Counted from the first letter of the stretch, positions 14,958 to 23,908 are shown. The stretch is 64,000 bases of DNA from an uncultured Lachnospiraceae bacterium (GCA_910577655.1 CAJTOW010000004.1:14511-78510); one strand, 5' to 3'. The notes: a model not told the origin generated them from the sequence alone. A program made the numbers and translations.

Positions 14958-16442
14958 TCACCCCAGCAGCTCCCGCACCATCCCCGCCTCAAAAACCACC
15001 TGCTTCACCTGGTCCACCTCAATCTGGTACAGCGCGTTGGCGGCAATATGTTCCGCTGCCTGCTCTAAGTCCCGGATTCCGCTGGTATTTTTATGCAGCT
15101 CAATCAGGGCATCCAGGGCGCCTTGTGTCACCACACATTCCTCCGGCCGCAGCTGCATACGGCCCAGAACCTTTGGAAGGGCATACCGGGAAAAGATAAT
15201 CTTTTTCTCCTCCGGGGTATAATCCGGGATGTCAATGACTGCAAACCGGGACATTAACGGCGCGCTGATCAGCTTCTTGTCGTTGGCCGTAGCGATGGGA
15301 TATACCCCGGTGGTGGGGATCATGCATTCGATATAATTGTCTGTGAACCCTAAGTTGTCCAGAAGGGTCAGCAGCACATCCGCCGGATTGCCGCTGCCCT
15401 TGCCGGAGGCCGCCTTGTCCAGCTCGTTGATAATGAACACCAGGCTGGAGGCGCCTGCCATGGAAAATGCTTCCATGATCATGCCGGGCTTGGCGTTGGA
15501 ATAGATGCGGGAGCTGCCGGTAAGCTGCTCCGGATCATTGATGGAACTCATATCCAGGGTAGTCCAGGGAAGCTTTAAAATCCGAGCCACCGCATAGGCG
15601 ATCTGGGATTTCCCAGTTCCGGCAGGTCCTACCAGCAGGAGTCCATAGGCAGGGAGGGTGTGGGTGCGGTTGATCTGGATTACGGTCTCGATGATCCGCT
15701 GTTTGACACGTTCCATGCCATAGAGCTCCTCATCCAGGATCCGGCGGGCTTCTACGGGATCAATGGACTCAAAATAATCGTTTTTCCACTGGATATTCAT
15801 CATGATAGACAGGGCACGCTGGGCATGGCGCCGTTCCTCCGGTGTCACCTCGTGGGAACGGGCCACGGCCAGATTCCTTCTGGCCCAGACCCCGATATTG
15901 TCCGGAAGGGTCCTGCCGGCGCAGGTCATAAAGTCGGAAATACTCTGTAAACTGGTAAGCTTCATGCTGTCACCGGATTCGGCCTGCTCTTCATCCACCG
16001 CCTCCTCCGACGGTGCATGGCTGGCCAGGAGCCGTCCGATCATAAACTGGAGGAAGCCGTCTTCAGCGGAAAGCTTGTTCCCACCACCCAGTGCGGTCTC
16101 CCGGATCTTATACACGGCGTAGCCGTCCTTCCGGTTCTCACCGGAGAGGCGCACGGGGATGTGGTTCTCCCCCAGCCATTTCAGCAGACTGACGAACCGG
16201 GCGTCCACCTGGAGAATATCCGCGCTGACCGTGCCGGAAGCTTCTTTGAATTCGAAGGCAGTCCGCTTGTTCTGGTTGGTAAAGGTGCCGCAGGAATAGT
16301 GGCCCCAGGCCTGGAGCTGATTATCCAGCAGGAGTATGGGCCGCTCCGGCGAGACTGTGCTTTCGTTGGAACGGAAGGTAGTATAGGTACAGACGGTTTC
16401 TTTCTTGTCCTCTGGGGAATTGTTAAAATCAAAAACTGGCAT
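14958..16442 (-). CDS. Lon-like AAA+ ATPase without protease domain
   Basis: Residues 1-200 are an unassigned N-terminal region. Residues about 240-490 resemble the Lon AAA+ module: LDEELYGMERVKQRIIE, Walker A GPAGTGKS, then NPADVLLTLLDNLGF, sensor 1 (IATAND), the arginine-finger region (SAPLMSRF) and a sensor-2 helical domain (GIRDLEQAAEHIA). The chain ends there; the Ser-Lys protease domain of Lon is absent. Walker B reads FIINELDK where Lon has a DEIDK-type motif, so the magnesium-binding Asp is Asn while the catalytic Glu remains. AAGGAG precedes the ATG. It faces the PIN gene and diverges from the AAA-PDDEXK gene. Confidence 0.85.
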   Translation of the reverse strand: MPVFDFNNSPEDKKETVCTYTTFRSNESTVSPERPILLLDNQLQAWGHYSCGTFTNQNKRTAFEFKEASGTVSADILQVDARFVSLLKWLGENHIPVRLSGENRKDGYAVYKIRETALGGGNKLSAEDGFLQFMIGRLLASHAPSEEAVDEEQAESGDSMKLTSLQSISDFMTCAGRTLPDNIGVWARRNLAVARSHEVTPEERRHAQRALSIMMNIQWKNDYFESIDPVEARRILDEELYGMERVKQRIIETVIQINRTHTLPAYGLLLVGPAGTGKSQIAYAVARILKLPWTTLDMSSINDPEQLTGSSRIYSNAKPGMIMEAFSMAGASSLVFIINELDKAASGKGSGNPADVLLTLLDNLGFTDNYIECMIPTTGVYPIATANDKKLISAPLMSRFAVIDIPDYTPEEKKIIFSRYALPKVLGRMQLRPEECVVTQGALDALIELHKNTSGIRDLEQAAEHIAANALYQIEVDQVKQVVFEAGMVRELLG

Positions 16443-16695
16443 ATGAAGGTACTCCTTTGTGGTTGAATAGATGCCTTTCCTGGACAGATGGCCAGACAGT
16501 AAAAGTCCATGCGTCCGGCAGATGACAAGGAAGGCAGATATCTCTGGCCGTACTGCCTGGGAATGCAGGGACTGGTCTGTGAAGGAAGAGCAATGTGTAT
16601 ATCATACCATATTTTTTGCATGTTGTGTGAATGATTTCTTTGTGTGACCAGTAATAACTGTTAGTTACGTTTCTAAACATCCTGCAAATGCAAGC

Positions 16696-16716
16696 CGGGG
16701 GAAACTTTTTCCAGAG
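16696..16716 (+). repeat. family 4 end fragment
   Basis: GGGGGAAACTTTTTCCAGAG is followed by CTGGTATCTGC. The same end plus flank occurs near 30905-30931, and the complete palindrome is at 26072-26268. Confidence 0.6.
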
Positions 16717-16771
16717 CTGGTATCTGCTGGCCGGGGGAAACAGTCTGGCCGTGAACTGTAACCAAATTTAA

Positions 16772-16800
16772 TTGCAATCGAGAATTCATAACTGTATAAT
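16772..16800 (+). promoter_or_regulatory. sigma-A promoter of the AAA-PDDEXK gene
   Basis: TTGCAA (16772-16777), a 17-bp spacer and TATAAT (16795-16800). Confidence 0.65.
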
Positions 16801-16938
16801 GGAAGTGACAGTTCAGCCCCTCCAAACGGTTATCAGGAATGAACTTTAGACACACTCTAAAGAGGAGAGAAGCCTGACTTTGGCTCGCTGCACTGGAGTT
16901 TCGGGACGATATGGGAAATCAGGAAAGAGGTGATATCT

Positions 16939-18576
16939 GTGGCAAGAAAAAAACTTCCGGTCGGGATTGATGATTTTTCGGAAATCCGCAGGAAGAATTT
17001 TTACTTTGTAGATAAAAGCCGGATGATCCAGGAGTTTCTTGAGATGGGAGACAAAGTCGCGCTGGTCACAAGGCCGAGACGTTTCGGGAAAACTCTGAAT
17101 ATGTCCATGATTCGGGAATTCCTGGATATAACAAAGGATAGCCGGGAGCTGTTTGAAGGACTTGCTATTATGGATACAGAATATGCTGCCAGCATCAACT
17201 CGCGCCCGGTAGTATTTTTAACCTTTAAAAACTGCCGCGCCTGTACCCCCTCTGACCTGGTGGAAACCATAAAGCGGGAAATTTGCGGGGAATATATCAG
17301 GTATGAGCAGGCAATCCGGGCGCTCGAAAAAGAGGATTCCTATGAGGCAAAGATGATGCTGGAAATGGCGGGGGCCATCATGGCTCCGGCAGCGCCGCCA
17401 GTGAAAGTAGAGGCCGCCGTGGGCGTTCTGCTCCGTATCCTGAAAAAATATTACGGGATCAGTCCGGTACTGTTGATTGATGAATACGACCAGCCGGTCA
17501 TGAGCAGCTACGAGTATGGATATCATGACCAGCTGGGAACATTTTTCACGAATTTGTATGGCATGGCCATGAAAGGAAATGATGCCCTGGACCAGGCGCT
17601 CCTTACAGGCGTACAGAGAGTGGTGAAAGAAAGCATTTTTTCCCAGTTCAATAATCCTAAGGTCTATACAGTATTTAACCGGCAGTACGCTTCCTGTTTT
17701 GGACTTACCCAGGAGGAAACCCAGGATCTGCTGGAAGCATATGGGCTGGAGCTGAATGAGGCAGTACGGAGAAAATATGATGGTTACCAGATGGGCGGTG
17801 TGGAAGTGTACAATCCATGGTCTGTCCTGAATTATGCAGATAATGGCTTTTTGGACAATTACTGGGTCAATACTTCCGCAAATTTCCTGATTCGGAAGGG
17901 ACTCAAAGATGCCACCCGTGACTTTTGGAAGGATTTCGATATTCTGGTAACCGGGGAACCGGTGAGAGTCTGGCTGACGCTTGATACCTCCTATGCAGAA
18001 CGTGACAGTGATTACAGCTTGTGGGGGCTTTTTGTGAATGCCGGTTATCTGACCGTGACAGAACGTACGGATGCGGATTCTGCAGTGGTGAAGATTCCCA
18101 ATGAAGAGGTGATGGCAGAATTTCGGAATATCGTTTCGGAGATTTCTGGAATCAATAATCAGAATCTGAACAGAATGTTTGACTGTCTGATGAAGAAGGA
18201 CATGGAGCGCTTTTTCAGTCTTTATGAAGAACTGGTGATCTCTTGTACCAGCTATATGGATGCAAAGGAAAATGCGTATCATATGCTTTTTCTGGGAATG
18301 TGTATGACATTGCGGGGGTCTTATAAGGTAACCAGTAATATCGAAGCAGGGTATGGGCGGAGTGATATTACTCTGGAATCAAAGATGGCGGGGTATCCCA
18401 GTATTATTGTAGAATTTAAGCAGGGAAAGAATCTGGAAAAGCTGAAAGCCCAGGCGCTGAAGCAGATTCTTGATAACCGTTATTATGCAGGTTTGTGCGG
18501 AAATATTATATGTGTAGGAATGGCTCATGACGGAAAACGGTGCAGTATGGTTTATGAAACAATAAGCACTTGTTAG
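16939..18576 (+). CDS. AAA-ATPase-like / PDDEXK nuclease-like protein
   Basis: A protein of the type with an N-terminal AAA-ATPase-like domain and a C-terminal PD-(D/E)XK-like domain, common and often multi-copy in gut Firmicutes and Bacteroidetes. Seen: PVGIDDFSEIRRKNFYFVDKS at the start, a P-loop RPRRFGKTLNMSM, Walker B LLIDEYDQPV near residue 185, and a C-terminal IIVEFKQGKNLEKLKAQALKQ with the E-x-K of the nuclease fold. I prefer GTG 16939, 8 bases after AAAGAGG, over GTG 16930. Its cellular role is unknown; a mobile or host-conflict role is usually suspected. The stop directly abuts a family 1 repeat. Confidence 0.88.
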   Translation: MARKKLPVGIDDFSEIRRKNFYFVDKSRMIQEFLEMGDKVALVTRPRRFGKTLNMSMIREFLDITKDSRELFEGLAIMDTEYAASINSRPVVFLTFKNCRACTPSDLVETIKREICGEYIRYEQAIRALEKEDSYEAKMMLEMAGAIMAPAAPPVKVEAAVGVLLRILKKYYGISPVLLIDEYDQPVMSSYEYGYHDQLGTFFTNLYGMAMKGNDALDQALLTGVQRVVKESIFSQFNNPKVYTVFNRQYASCFGLTQEETQDLLEAYGLELNEAVRRKYDGYQMGGVEVYNPWSVLNYADNGFLDNYWVNTSANFLIRKGLKDATRDFWKDFDILVTGEPVRVWLTLDTSYAERDSDYSLWGLFVNAGYLTVTERTDADSAVVKIPNEEVMAEFRNIVSEISGINNQNLNRMFDCLMKKDMERFFSLYEELVISCTSYMDAKENAYHMLFLGMCMTLRGSYKVTSNIEAGYGRSDITLESKMAGYPSIIVEFKQGKNLEKLKAQALKQILDNRYYAGLCGNIICVGMAHDGKRCSMVYETISTC

Positions 18577-18766
18577 TAACAGTTCAGACGGCCATCTTCT
18601 TGCCCCCGAAAAGCACCGGGGACAAGAAGCCTCGGACGTCAGCCCGATGTCAAATCAAATAAGAAAGCGCTTATGCAAACGAAAGCATGTTTGCAACACA
18701 CTTTCTTATCCGATTTGCCTCTTGTCTGGACCGTTGTAACAGTTTAGATACCCCTTGAACTGTTAC
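18576..18766 (-). repeat. family 1 long element
   Basis: It starts GTAACAGTTCAGACGG right at the nuclease stop codon and ends TTGAACTGTTAC. In reverse orientation it holds the stem CAAATCGGATAAGAAAG / CTTTCTTATTTGATTTG (two G-U pairs) around the conserved loop with TGTTGCAAACATGC, plus a second stem CTTCTTGCCCCCG / CCGGGGACAAGAAG. Confidence 0.8.
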
Positions 18767-18805
18767 GAACCGTCACATTAAACTATGCGTAAATTAAAAA
18801 TCCCC

Positions 18806-18834
18806 TTGACAGAAAAATCAATCTGAGGTATCCT
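18806..18834 (+). promoter_or_regulatory. promoter of the T-box/trpB2 transcript
   Basis: TTGACA (18806-18811), a 17-bp spacer and TATCCT (18829-18834), directly before the T-box leader. Confidence 0.7.
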
Positions 18835-18841
18835 AAAACCA

Positions 18842-19168
18842 CGAAATAACAAACCGTTGACCGGGACGAGTACTGATCTGGAACATGTACAGAGAGCTGC
18901 AGATGGTGGGATTGCAGTCATGGGAACGATGGGGAATGGACCCGTGAGGGCGAGCTGAAACGACCCTCGCAGCAGACTGTTTCCATGTAATCTACATAGG
19001 GCAGTGGCTGGATGGGATTCAGGAGTATGCAGGACGTGACTGCACGTTACAGCAGAGCGCGTATGCTGGTACGCGCATGAGAGCATTCGTGAGAATGAAG
19101 ATAGGTGGCACCGCAGAAGTAGTAGCTTCTGTCCTATTGGCGTAGCTGGTAGGATAGGAGTTTTTTTG
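18842..19168 (+). promoter_or_regulatory. T-box leader, tryptophan type
   Basis: Stem I landmarks include GACGAGTA, AGAGAGCTG, the paired GGTGGGATTGCAG region and a closing GCGAGCTGAAAC. The likely specifier loop reads GGGGAATGGACC, giving codon TGG (18937-18939) for tRNA-Trp. The T-box antiterminator bulge is AGGTGGCACCGC (19103-19114), followed by a terminator: TCCTAT pairs with ATAGGA before TTTTTTT (to about 19167). Known mechanism: uncharged tRNA pairs with the specifier and the T-box bulge and stabilises the antiterminator, so the downstream gene is expressed when tryptophan is short. Confidence 0.88.
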
Positions 19169-19278
19169 TTTATCAAACGCTTTGCGGCAGAATCCCTGCC
19201 GGTTTCCGGGAAAACCATTTCCCATCCTGCCAGATCATGCAGTATCCCAAATTCATTTTAAGAAAGGAAGACCAGGAC

Positions 19279-20652
19279 ATGGAAAAGACAATCCCTTACA
19301 AAATTTATCTGGAAGAGCAGGAGATGCCAAAGCAGTGGTACAATGTACGTGCCGATATGAAGAAGAAACCGGCTCCCATTCTGAATCCCGGAACCTTAAA
19401 GCCGGTTACTTTAGAGGAGCTGTCCGGAATCTTCTGCACAGAACTGGCCAGACAGGAGCTGGATGATAATACCCCATATTTTGATATTCCCCAGGAGATT
19501 CAGGATTTCTACAAGATGTACCGTCCGTCACCTCTGGTGCGGGCCTACTGCCTGGAGAAGAAGCTGGACACTCCGGCCCATATCTACTACAAGTTCGAGG
19601 GGAACAATACCTCCGGAAGCCACAAGCTCAACTCAGCGATTGCCCAGGCCTACTACGCCAAACAGCAGGGGCTGAAAGGCGTAACCACGGAGACCGGTGC
19701 GGGACAGTGGGGTACCGCTCTTTCCATGGCATGTTCCTACTTTGATCTGGACTGCCAGGTCTATATGGTGAAATGCTCCTATGAGCAGAAGCCCTTCCGC
19801 CGGGAAGTGATGCGTACCTACGGCGCCAGAGTTACTCCGTCCCCGTCTATGGAGACCGAGGTGGGACGCCGGATGAATGCCGAGTTCCCGGGCACCACGG
19901 GAAGTCTTGGCTGTGCCATCTCCGAGGCCGTGGAAGCAGCAGTCAGCCAGGAAGGATACCGCTATGTGCTGGGATCTGTACTGGCCCAGGTACTGCTCCA
20001 CCAGTCAGTCATCGGTCTGGAGACGAAAGCCGCTTTGGATAAATACGGTATTAAGGCCGATATGATCATCGGCTGTGCGGGCGGCGGCTCCAACCTGGGT
20101 GGTCTGCTCTCCCCGTTTGCAGGCCAGGTGCTGCGGAACGAAGCGGATTATGAGATGATCGCCGTGGAACCGGCATCCTGCCCCAGCCTGACCCGGGGTG
20201 TGTACGCCTATGATTTCTGCGACACCGGCAAAGTCTGCCCTCTGGCAAAGATGTACACCCTGGGCAGCGGCTTTATCCCCTCTGCCAACCATGCAGGCGG
20301 TCTCCGCTACCACGGCATGAGCTCCACTGTATCCGAACTGTATGACCAGGGCCTGCTGACTGCCAGAAGCGTGGAGCAGACAGCGGTGTTCCGGGCAGCA
20401 CAGACCTTTGCCCGGGTAGAAGGCATTCTCCCGGCTCCCGAGAGCAGCCACGCCATCAAGGTAGCCATTGATGAGGCCATGAAGTGCAAAGAGACAGGAG
20501 AGGCAAAGAATATCGTCTTCGGTCTGACCGGTACCGGATACTTCGATATGTATGCTTACCAGAAATTCAATGACGGGGAAATGCAGGATTATATTCCTTC
20601 GGACGAGGAACTGGCCAAAGCGGTTGCAAAGCTGCCAAAGGTGGAAGGGTAA
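19279..20652 (+). CDS. TrpB2-like tryptophan synthase beta chain (PLP-dependent)
   Basis: A cytoplasmic PLP enzyme that should make tryptophan from indole and serine, or a related substrate. The PLP lysine lies in NTSGSHKLNSAIAQAYY, followed by ETGAGQWGTALSMAC and the phosphate-binding GCAGGGSNLGG. The N-terminal region (YKIYLEEQEMPKQWYNVRAD) and the length of 457 match the TrpB2 (COG1350) branch rather than TrpB1. The start at 19279 has AAAGGAAG 8 bases upstream; the in-frame ATG at 19237 has none. No trpA or other trp genes are in the window, so it may salvage indole. The T-box supports a link to tryptophan supply. Confidence 0.92.
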   Translation: MEKTIPYKIYLEEQEMPKQWYNVRADMKKKPAPILNPGTLKPVTLEELSGIFCTELARQELDDNTPYFDIPQEIQDFYKMYRPSPLVRAYCLEKKLDTPAHIYYKFEGNNTSGSHKLNSAIAQAYYAKQQGLKGVTTETGAGQWGTALSMACSYFDLDCQVYMVKCSYEQKPFRREVMRTYGARVTPSPSMETEVGRRMNAEFPGTTGSLGCAISEAVEAAVSQEGYRYVLGSVLAQVLLHQSVIGLETKAALDKYGIKADMIIGCAGGGSNLGGLLSPFAGQVLRNEADYEMIAVEPASCPSLTRGVYAYDFCDTGKVCPLAKMYTLGSGFIPSANHAGGLRYHGMSSTVSELYDQGLLTARSVEQTAVFRAAQTFARVEGILPAPESSHAIKVAIDEAMKCKETGEAKNIVFGLTGTGYFDMYAYQKFNDGEMQDYIPSDEELAKAVAKLPKVEG

Positions 20653-20681
20653 GACATTTTAATCAAAGACAAGGTTCAATT

Positions 20682-20701
20682 CCCCGTGGCTTGCTACGGG
20701 G
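20682..20701 (+). terminator. weak hairpin after the trpB2-like gene
   Basis: CCCCGT (20682-20687) pairs with ACGGGG (20696-20701), with AGTTTCATT after it. It may partly end the transcript. Confidence 0.35.
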
Positions 20702-20731
20702 AGTTTCATTCATGATTAAGGAGAAAGACGT

Positions 20732-21493
20732 ATGGAACATACACAGACCAGCAAAGAATTTATACTGGATGAAGAATTTATCCGGCTGTTCCCGGACGTA
20801 GCCATCGGTGTGCTGGTGGCAGGCGGGATCAGGAAGGCAGAAGAAATAAGGGAGGAAGAGGCCGCAGAAATCCGGGCCTTTCTGGAGTCCGCAAACAGGG
20901 AAGCGAAGAAATTCCTCACCAGCGAGGTGATCTCAGAGAATAAGATTCCTGCCATATGGCGGGCCGCCTACAAGAAATTCCCCACAAAAAAGGGGGCACG
21001 CTGTTCTATCGAGGCGTTGCTGAAACGGGTCCTCCATGACAACCCGGTGTCCTCCATTGCCCCCACGGTGGATATCACTAACGGGATTTCCTTAAAGTAT
21101 GGATTCCCCATTGGCGCGGAGAATATCGACGCCTTCTGCGGGGATCTGCACCTGGGAGTCATGAAAGGGGGCGAGGCCTTTCTGCCGCTGGGAGCGGATG
21201 AGACGGATCCGCCTCTGGCCGGGGAGGTGGCCTACTATGACGAAGAGGGCGTGGTCTGCCGCTGCTGGAACTGGCGGGACGGCCAGCGCACAGCCGTCAC
21301 AGATGATACGGTCAATGAGTTTATCATCATGGAATGTATTGAGCCGGAGCGTGTGGGAGAGCTTAAGGAAGCCATGGAAGAGCTGGCCGGACTTTTGTCC
21401 CGGTATACGAAAGCAACCATCCAGGCCAGCGGGATCGTCACGGCCAGGGCGCCCAAGATGCTGATCTGCGGCAGCCCCCGGCAGACAGAATAG
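20732..21493 (+). CDS. B3/B4 domain protein (PheRS beta-like tRNA-editing fold)
   Basis: A 253-residue stand-alone protein with the B3/B4 fold found in the editing region of phenylalanyl-tRNA synthetase beta chains (COG3382 type). Visible features include KIPAIWRAAYKKFPTKKGARCSIEAL and DITNGISLKYGFPIGAENID, typical of this group. Members are thought to handle aminoacyl-tRNA or amino acids, but few have been characterised. AAGGAGAAAG precedes the ATG. It follows the T-box-controlled trpB2-like gene by 79 bp with only a weak hairpin between, so co-transcription is possible. Confidence 0.85.
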   Translation: MEHTQTSKEFILDEEFIRLFPDVAIGVLVAGGIRKAEEIREEEAAEIRAFLESANREAKKFLTSEVISENKIPAIWRAAYKKFPTKKGARCSIEALLKRVLHDNPVSSIAPTVDITNGISLKYGFPIGAENIDAFCGDLHLGVMKGGEAFLPLGADETDPPLAGEVAYYDEEGVVCRCWNWRDGQRTAVTDDTVNEFIIMECIEPERVGELKEAMEELAGLLSRYTKATIQASGIVTARAPKMLICGSPRQTE

Positions 21494-21533
21494 GCAGGAG
21501 GATGCTGCCTGGGAGTAGCATTAAGAAGGCAAA

Positions 21534-21558
21534 AGTTCAGGGGGATCTGAACTGTTAC
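21534..21558. repeat. family 1 minimal palindrome
   Basis: AGTTCAG (21534-21540) and CTGAACTGTTAC (21547-21558) form the inverted ends; it lies just before a terminator hairpin. Confidence 0.6.
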
Positions 21559-21561
21559 TTA

Positions 21562-21610
21562 AAAAGAGAATACCCGGAAGGATGTATCGGATTCCGGGTA
21601 TTCTCTTTTT
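21562..21610 (+). terminator. strong rho-independent terminator
   Basis: AAAAGAGAATACCCGGA (21562-21578) pairs perfectly with TCCGGGTATTCTCTTTT (21593-21609), with a T-rich tail. It ends the trpB2/B3-B4 region. Confidence 0.85.
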
Positions 21611-21686
21611 CAGGTTTGTGATATACTTATGAACATCTGGGGAGGTATTTTCATGCTTCGCGCGAATAAAATCCAGTCCCATTCTA

Positions 21687-21845
21687 GAGTGTGTCTGAAA
21701 ATTGCTTTCCGGTAGCTGTGCGCTCCACTTTGTGGGGATTTGGCCCAAATGAACGCGGCGTAGTGGGCTACGTTAAGTGAATTTGGGCCAAATATACCGC
21801 GAAGTGGGGCGTGCAGATGCCGGGAATGAATTTTCAGACACGCTC
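21687..21845. repeat. family 2 element
   Basis: The ends are GAGTGTGTCTGAAAATT (21687-21703) and AATTTTCAGACACGCTC (21829-21845), with CTAG-type borders (CTAGAG ... CTCTAG). An inner inverted pair ATTTGGCCCAAAT / ATTTGGGCCAAAT is shared in part with the copy at 33.6 kb. Together with the terminator and short repeat, it accounts for most of the 423-bp gap before the YitT gene. Confidence 0.85.
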
Positions 21846-21916
21846 TAGGTGAACAAGGTATATTTCAGCCCTGTTCAGAGGATTCTATCTACTATGACAA
21901 GAAAGCAGGATGCGTT

Positions 21917-22780
21917 ATGGCAAACCGTGAGAAAAAAATCCGAATTGTGTTACTGGATCTGTTATATGATGTAATAGGAAGCATCAGCTATGCAGTCGGT
22001 CTCTACACCTTTGCGAAGATGGCCGGCTTCGCGCCGGGAGGGCTGTCAGGTCTGGCATTGATTGCGAATCACTTGTGGGGGCTGCCCATCGGCGTCACTA
22101 CGCTGGTACTTAACATTCCCATCATTCTGGTCAGCTGCCGGATCCTGGGAAAGGTTTTTTTGCTGAAATCCTTAAAGTCCATGGTGATCAGCACAATATT
22201 TCTGGATGTGGTCTTTCCTTATACACCGGCCTATACAGGGTCTCCGCTTATGGCAGCGCTGTATTCAGGAGTATTTCTGGGGGCCGGACTGGCATTGTTC
22301 TACATGCGCGGGTCCTCCACTGGGGGGACGGATTTCCTTACCATGTCCATCCGGGCCCGGTATCCTTACCTGTCCCTGGGAGCAGTGACTATGGGGATCG
22401 ATCTGCTGGTGATCAGTCTGGGCGGTGTGGTATTCGGTAATGTGGACGCGGCCCTTTACGGTCTTGTGGCTACCTTTGTCACTTCTACCGTTATTGATAA
22501 AATCATGTATGGTCTGGATGCGGGAAAGCTTTTGATCATTATCACCAATCACGGCCAGCTGGTAGCAGACCGGATCGGTGAGGTCACGGGGCGGGGCTCT
22601 ACAGCTATCCGGGCCCGGGGAACCTACACAAAGCAGAACCGGGACGTGATCCTTTGCGCCTGCTCCCGTTCCCAGTCCTACACGGTGAAAAATGCGGTTC
22701 ATGAGATTGACAGCACGGCATTTGTAATGCTGGTGGAGACCAGTCAGGTATTTGGAGAGGGATTTATTGAGGGAGAATGA
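21917..22780 (+). CDS. YitT-family membrane protein (DUF161/DUF2179)
   Basis: An integral membrane protein of 287 residues. About five or six hydrophobic segments fill residues 10-195, including GGLSGLALIANHLWGLPIGVTTLVLNIP and GSSTGGTDFL, typical glycine motifs of the family. A soluble C-terminal DUF2179 domain (LLIIITNHGQLVADRIGEV ... CSRSQSYTVK) follows. The role of YitT proteins is not settled. It stands alone between a family 2 element and the bile salt hydrolase-like gene; the ribosome site (GAAAGCAGGA) is moderate. Confidence 0.9.
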   Translation: MANREKKIRIVLLDLLYDVIGSISYAVGLYTFAKMAGFAPGGLSGLALIANHLWGLPIGVTTLVLNIPIILVSCRILGKVFLLKSLKSMVISTIFLDVVFPYTPAYTGSPLMAALYSGVFLGAGLALFYMRGSSTGGTDFLTMSIRARYPYLSLGAVTMGIDLLVISLGGVVFGNVDAALYGLVATFVTSTVIDKIMYGLDAGKLLIIITNHGQLVADRIGEVTGRGSTAIRARGTYTKQNRDVILCACSRSQSYTVKNAVHEIDSTAFVMLVETSQVFGEGFIEGE

Positions 22781-22930
22781 GCAGGCGCTGTAGTATGTGG
22801 AAGCATGGCTGGAATCTGGCCGCACAGGGATGTATCTGTGATGAATCAAAAAACGTGACACGGCGGCTGTTCGGATCATCTGAATGGCTGCACAGTATGA
22901 TAATCAAATCTGGGCTATGGAGGGATAGGA

Positions 22931-23908
22931 ATGTGCACTGCAATCACCTATAAAACAAAGGATCACTATTTTGGGCGGAATCTGGATATGGACTACACAT
23001 ACCATGAGATGGTGACCATTACGCCGCGGTATTACCCGTTTCATTTCCGGAAAATGGGGACCCAGCTGCAGCATTATGCCATGATCGGTATTGCGTATAT
23101 TGTGGATGATTATCCGCTTTATTATGATGCGGTCAATGAGATGGGGCTGGGGATCGCAGGGCTGCTTTTTCCCCAGAATGCCCATTACAAGGAGGAGGAT
23201 TCAGACAAGGACAATGTGCCGCCCTTTGAATTTATTCCCTGGATCCTGGGACAATGTGCTACGGTGGAGGAGGCCAGAAAAAAGCTGGAGCGGATCCGGT
23301 TCCTGGATCTGAAATTTAAGGAGAACCTTCCGCAGTCCCATCTTCACTGGATGATCTCAGACCGGGAAAGCTCCATTACAGTGGAGGCTCTGGAGGAAGG
23401 GGTGAAGGTGTATGACAATCCGGCAGGTGTCATGACCAATAATCCGGCCTTTGATATCCAGCTGTTTAATCTTAATAATTACATGCGGCTTTCCACTGAG
23501 AAGCCTCAGAACCAGTTTTGTGCCAATCTTCCCCTGGAGGCCTACTGCGTGGGGATGGGGGCCATGGGGCTGCCGGGGGATATGTCCTCCATGTCCCGGT
23601 TTGTAAAGGCTGCATTTACAAAGTTCAATTCTGTGTCGGACTCTTCGGAGTCGGCCAGTATCAGCCAGTTCTTCCATATTCTCCGGTCAGTGGAACTGCC
23701 CCGGGGCTGTGTGCAGGTGGGGGCAAACCGGTATGAGATCACCGAGTATTCCAGCTGCTGCAATGTGGATAAGGGAATCTACTACTATACCACCTATGAG
23801 AACTGCCAGATCACGGGGGTGGATATGTATAAGGAAGATATTGATGGAAACAGGCTGATCACCTATCCCCTGCTCAAGGGACAGAGGGTGCAGATGCAGA
23901 ATGGATAG
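22931..23908 (+). CDS. choloylglycine hydrolase-family protein (bile salt hydrolase-like)
   Basis: An Ntn-hydrolase of 325 residues that should cleave amide bonds of conjugated bile acids or related N-acyl compounds. After Met removal, Cys2 (MCTAITY) is the nucleophile; R16 and D19 (GRNLDMDY), the Asn in VMTNNPAFD and the Arg in SSMSRFVKAAF match the conserved active site. From memory of the Clostridium perfringens enzyme, its Asn82 falls in AGLNFP; the same place here reads AGLLFP, so this substrate-contact residue is Leu. No signal peptide is seen. The enzyme is common in gut clostridia and helps bile tolerance. GGAGGGATAGGA precedes the ATG. Confidence 0.88.
   Translation: MCTAITYKTKDHYFGRNLDMDYTYHEMVTITPRYYPFHFRKMGTQLQHYAMIGIAYIVDDYPLYYDAVNEMGLGIAGLLFPQNAHYKEEDSDKDNVPPFEFIPWILGQCATVEEARKKLERIRFLDLKFKENLPQSHLHWMISDRESSITVEALEEGVKVYDNPAGVMTNNPAFDIQLFNLNNYMRLSTEKPQNQFCANLPLEAYCVGMGAMGLPGDMSSMSRFVKAAFTKFNSVSDSSESASISQFFHILRSVELPRGCVQVGANRYEITEYSSCCNVDKGIYYYTTYENCQITGVDMYKEDIDGNRLITYPLLKGQRVQMQNG

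Larger units (their letters stand above)
16443..16938. other. 496-bp divergent intergenic region
   Basis: It separates the Lon-like and AAA-PDDEXK genes. It contains a one-ended family 4 fragment (16696-16716), a good forward promoter, and a family 2-like scrap (CTTTAGACACACTCTAAAG, 16842-16860). No coding potential was seen. Confidence 0.6.

Noticed and set aside
17218..18282. 354-residue reverse ORF
   Set aside because: It is antisense to the AAA-PDDEXK gene, which has clear motifs in the forward frame.
18842..19168. Small ORFs in the T-box leader
   Set aside because: The sequence carries conserved T-box RNA elements; the ORFs have no ribosome sites.
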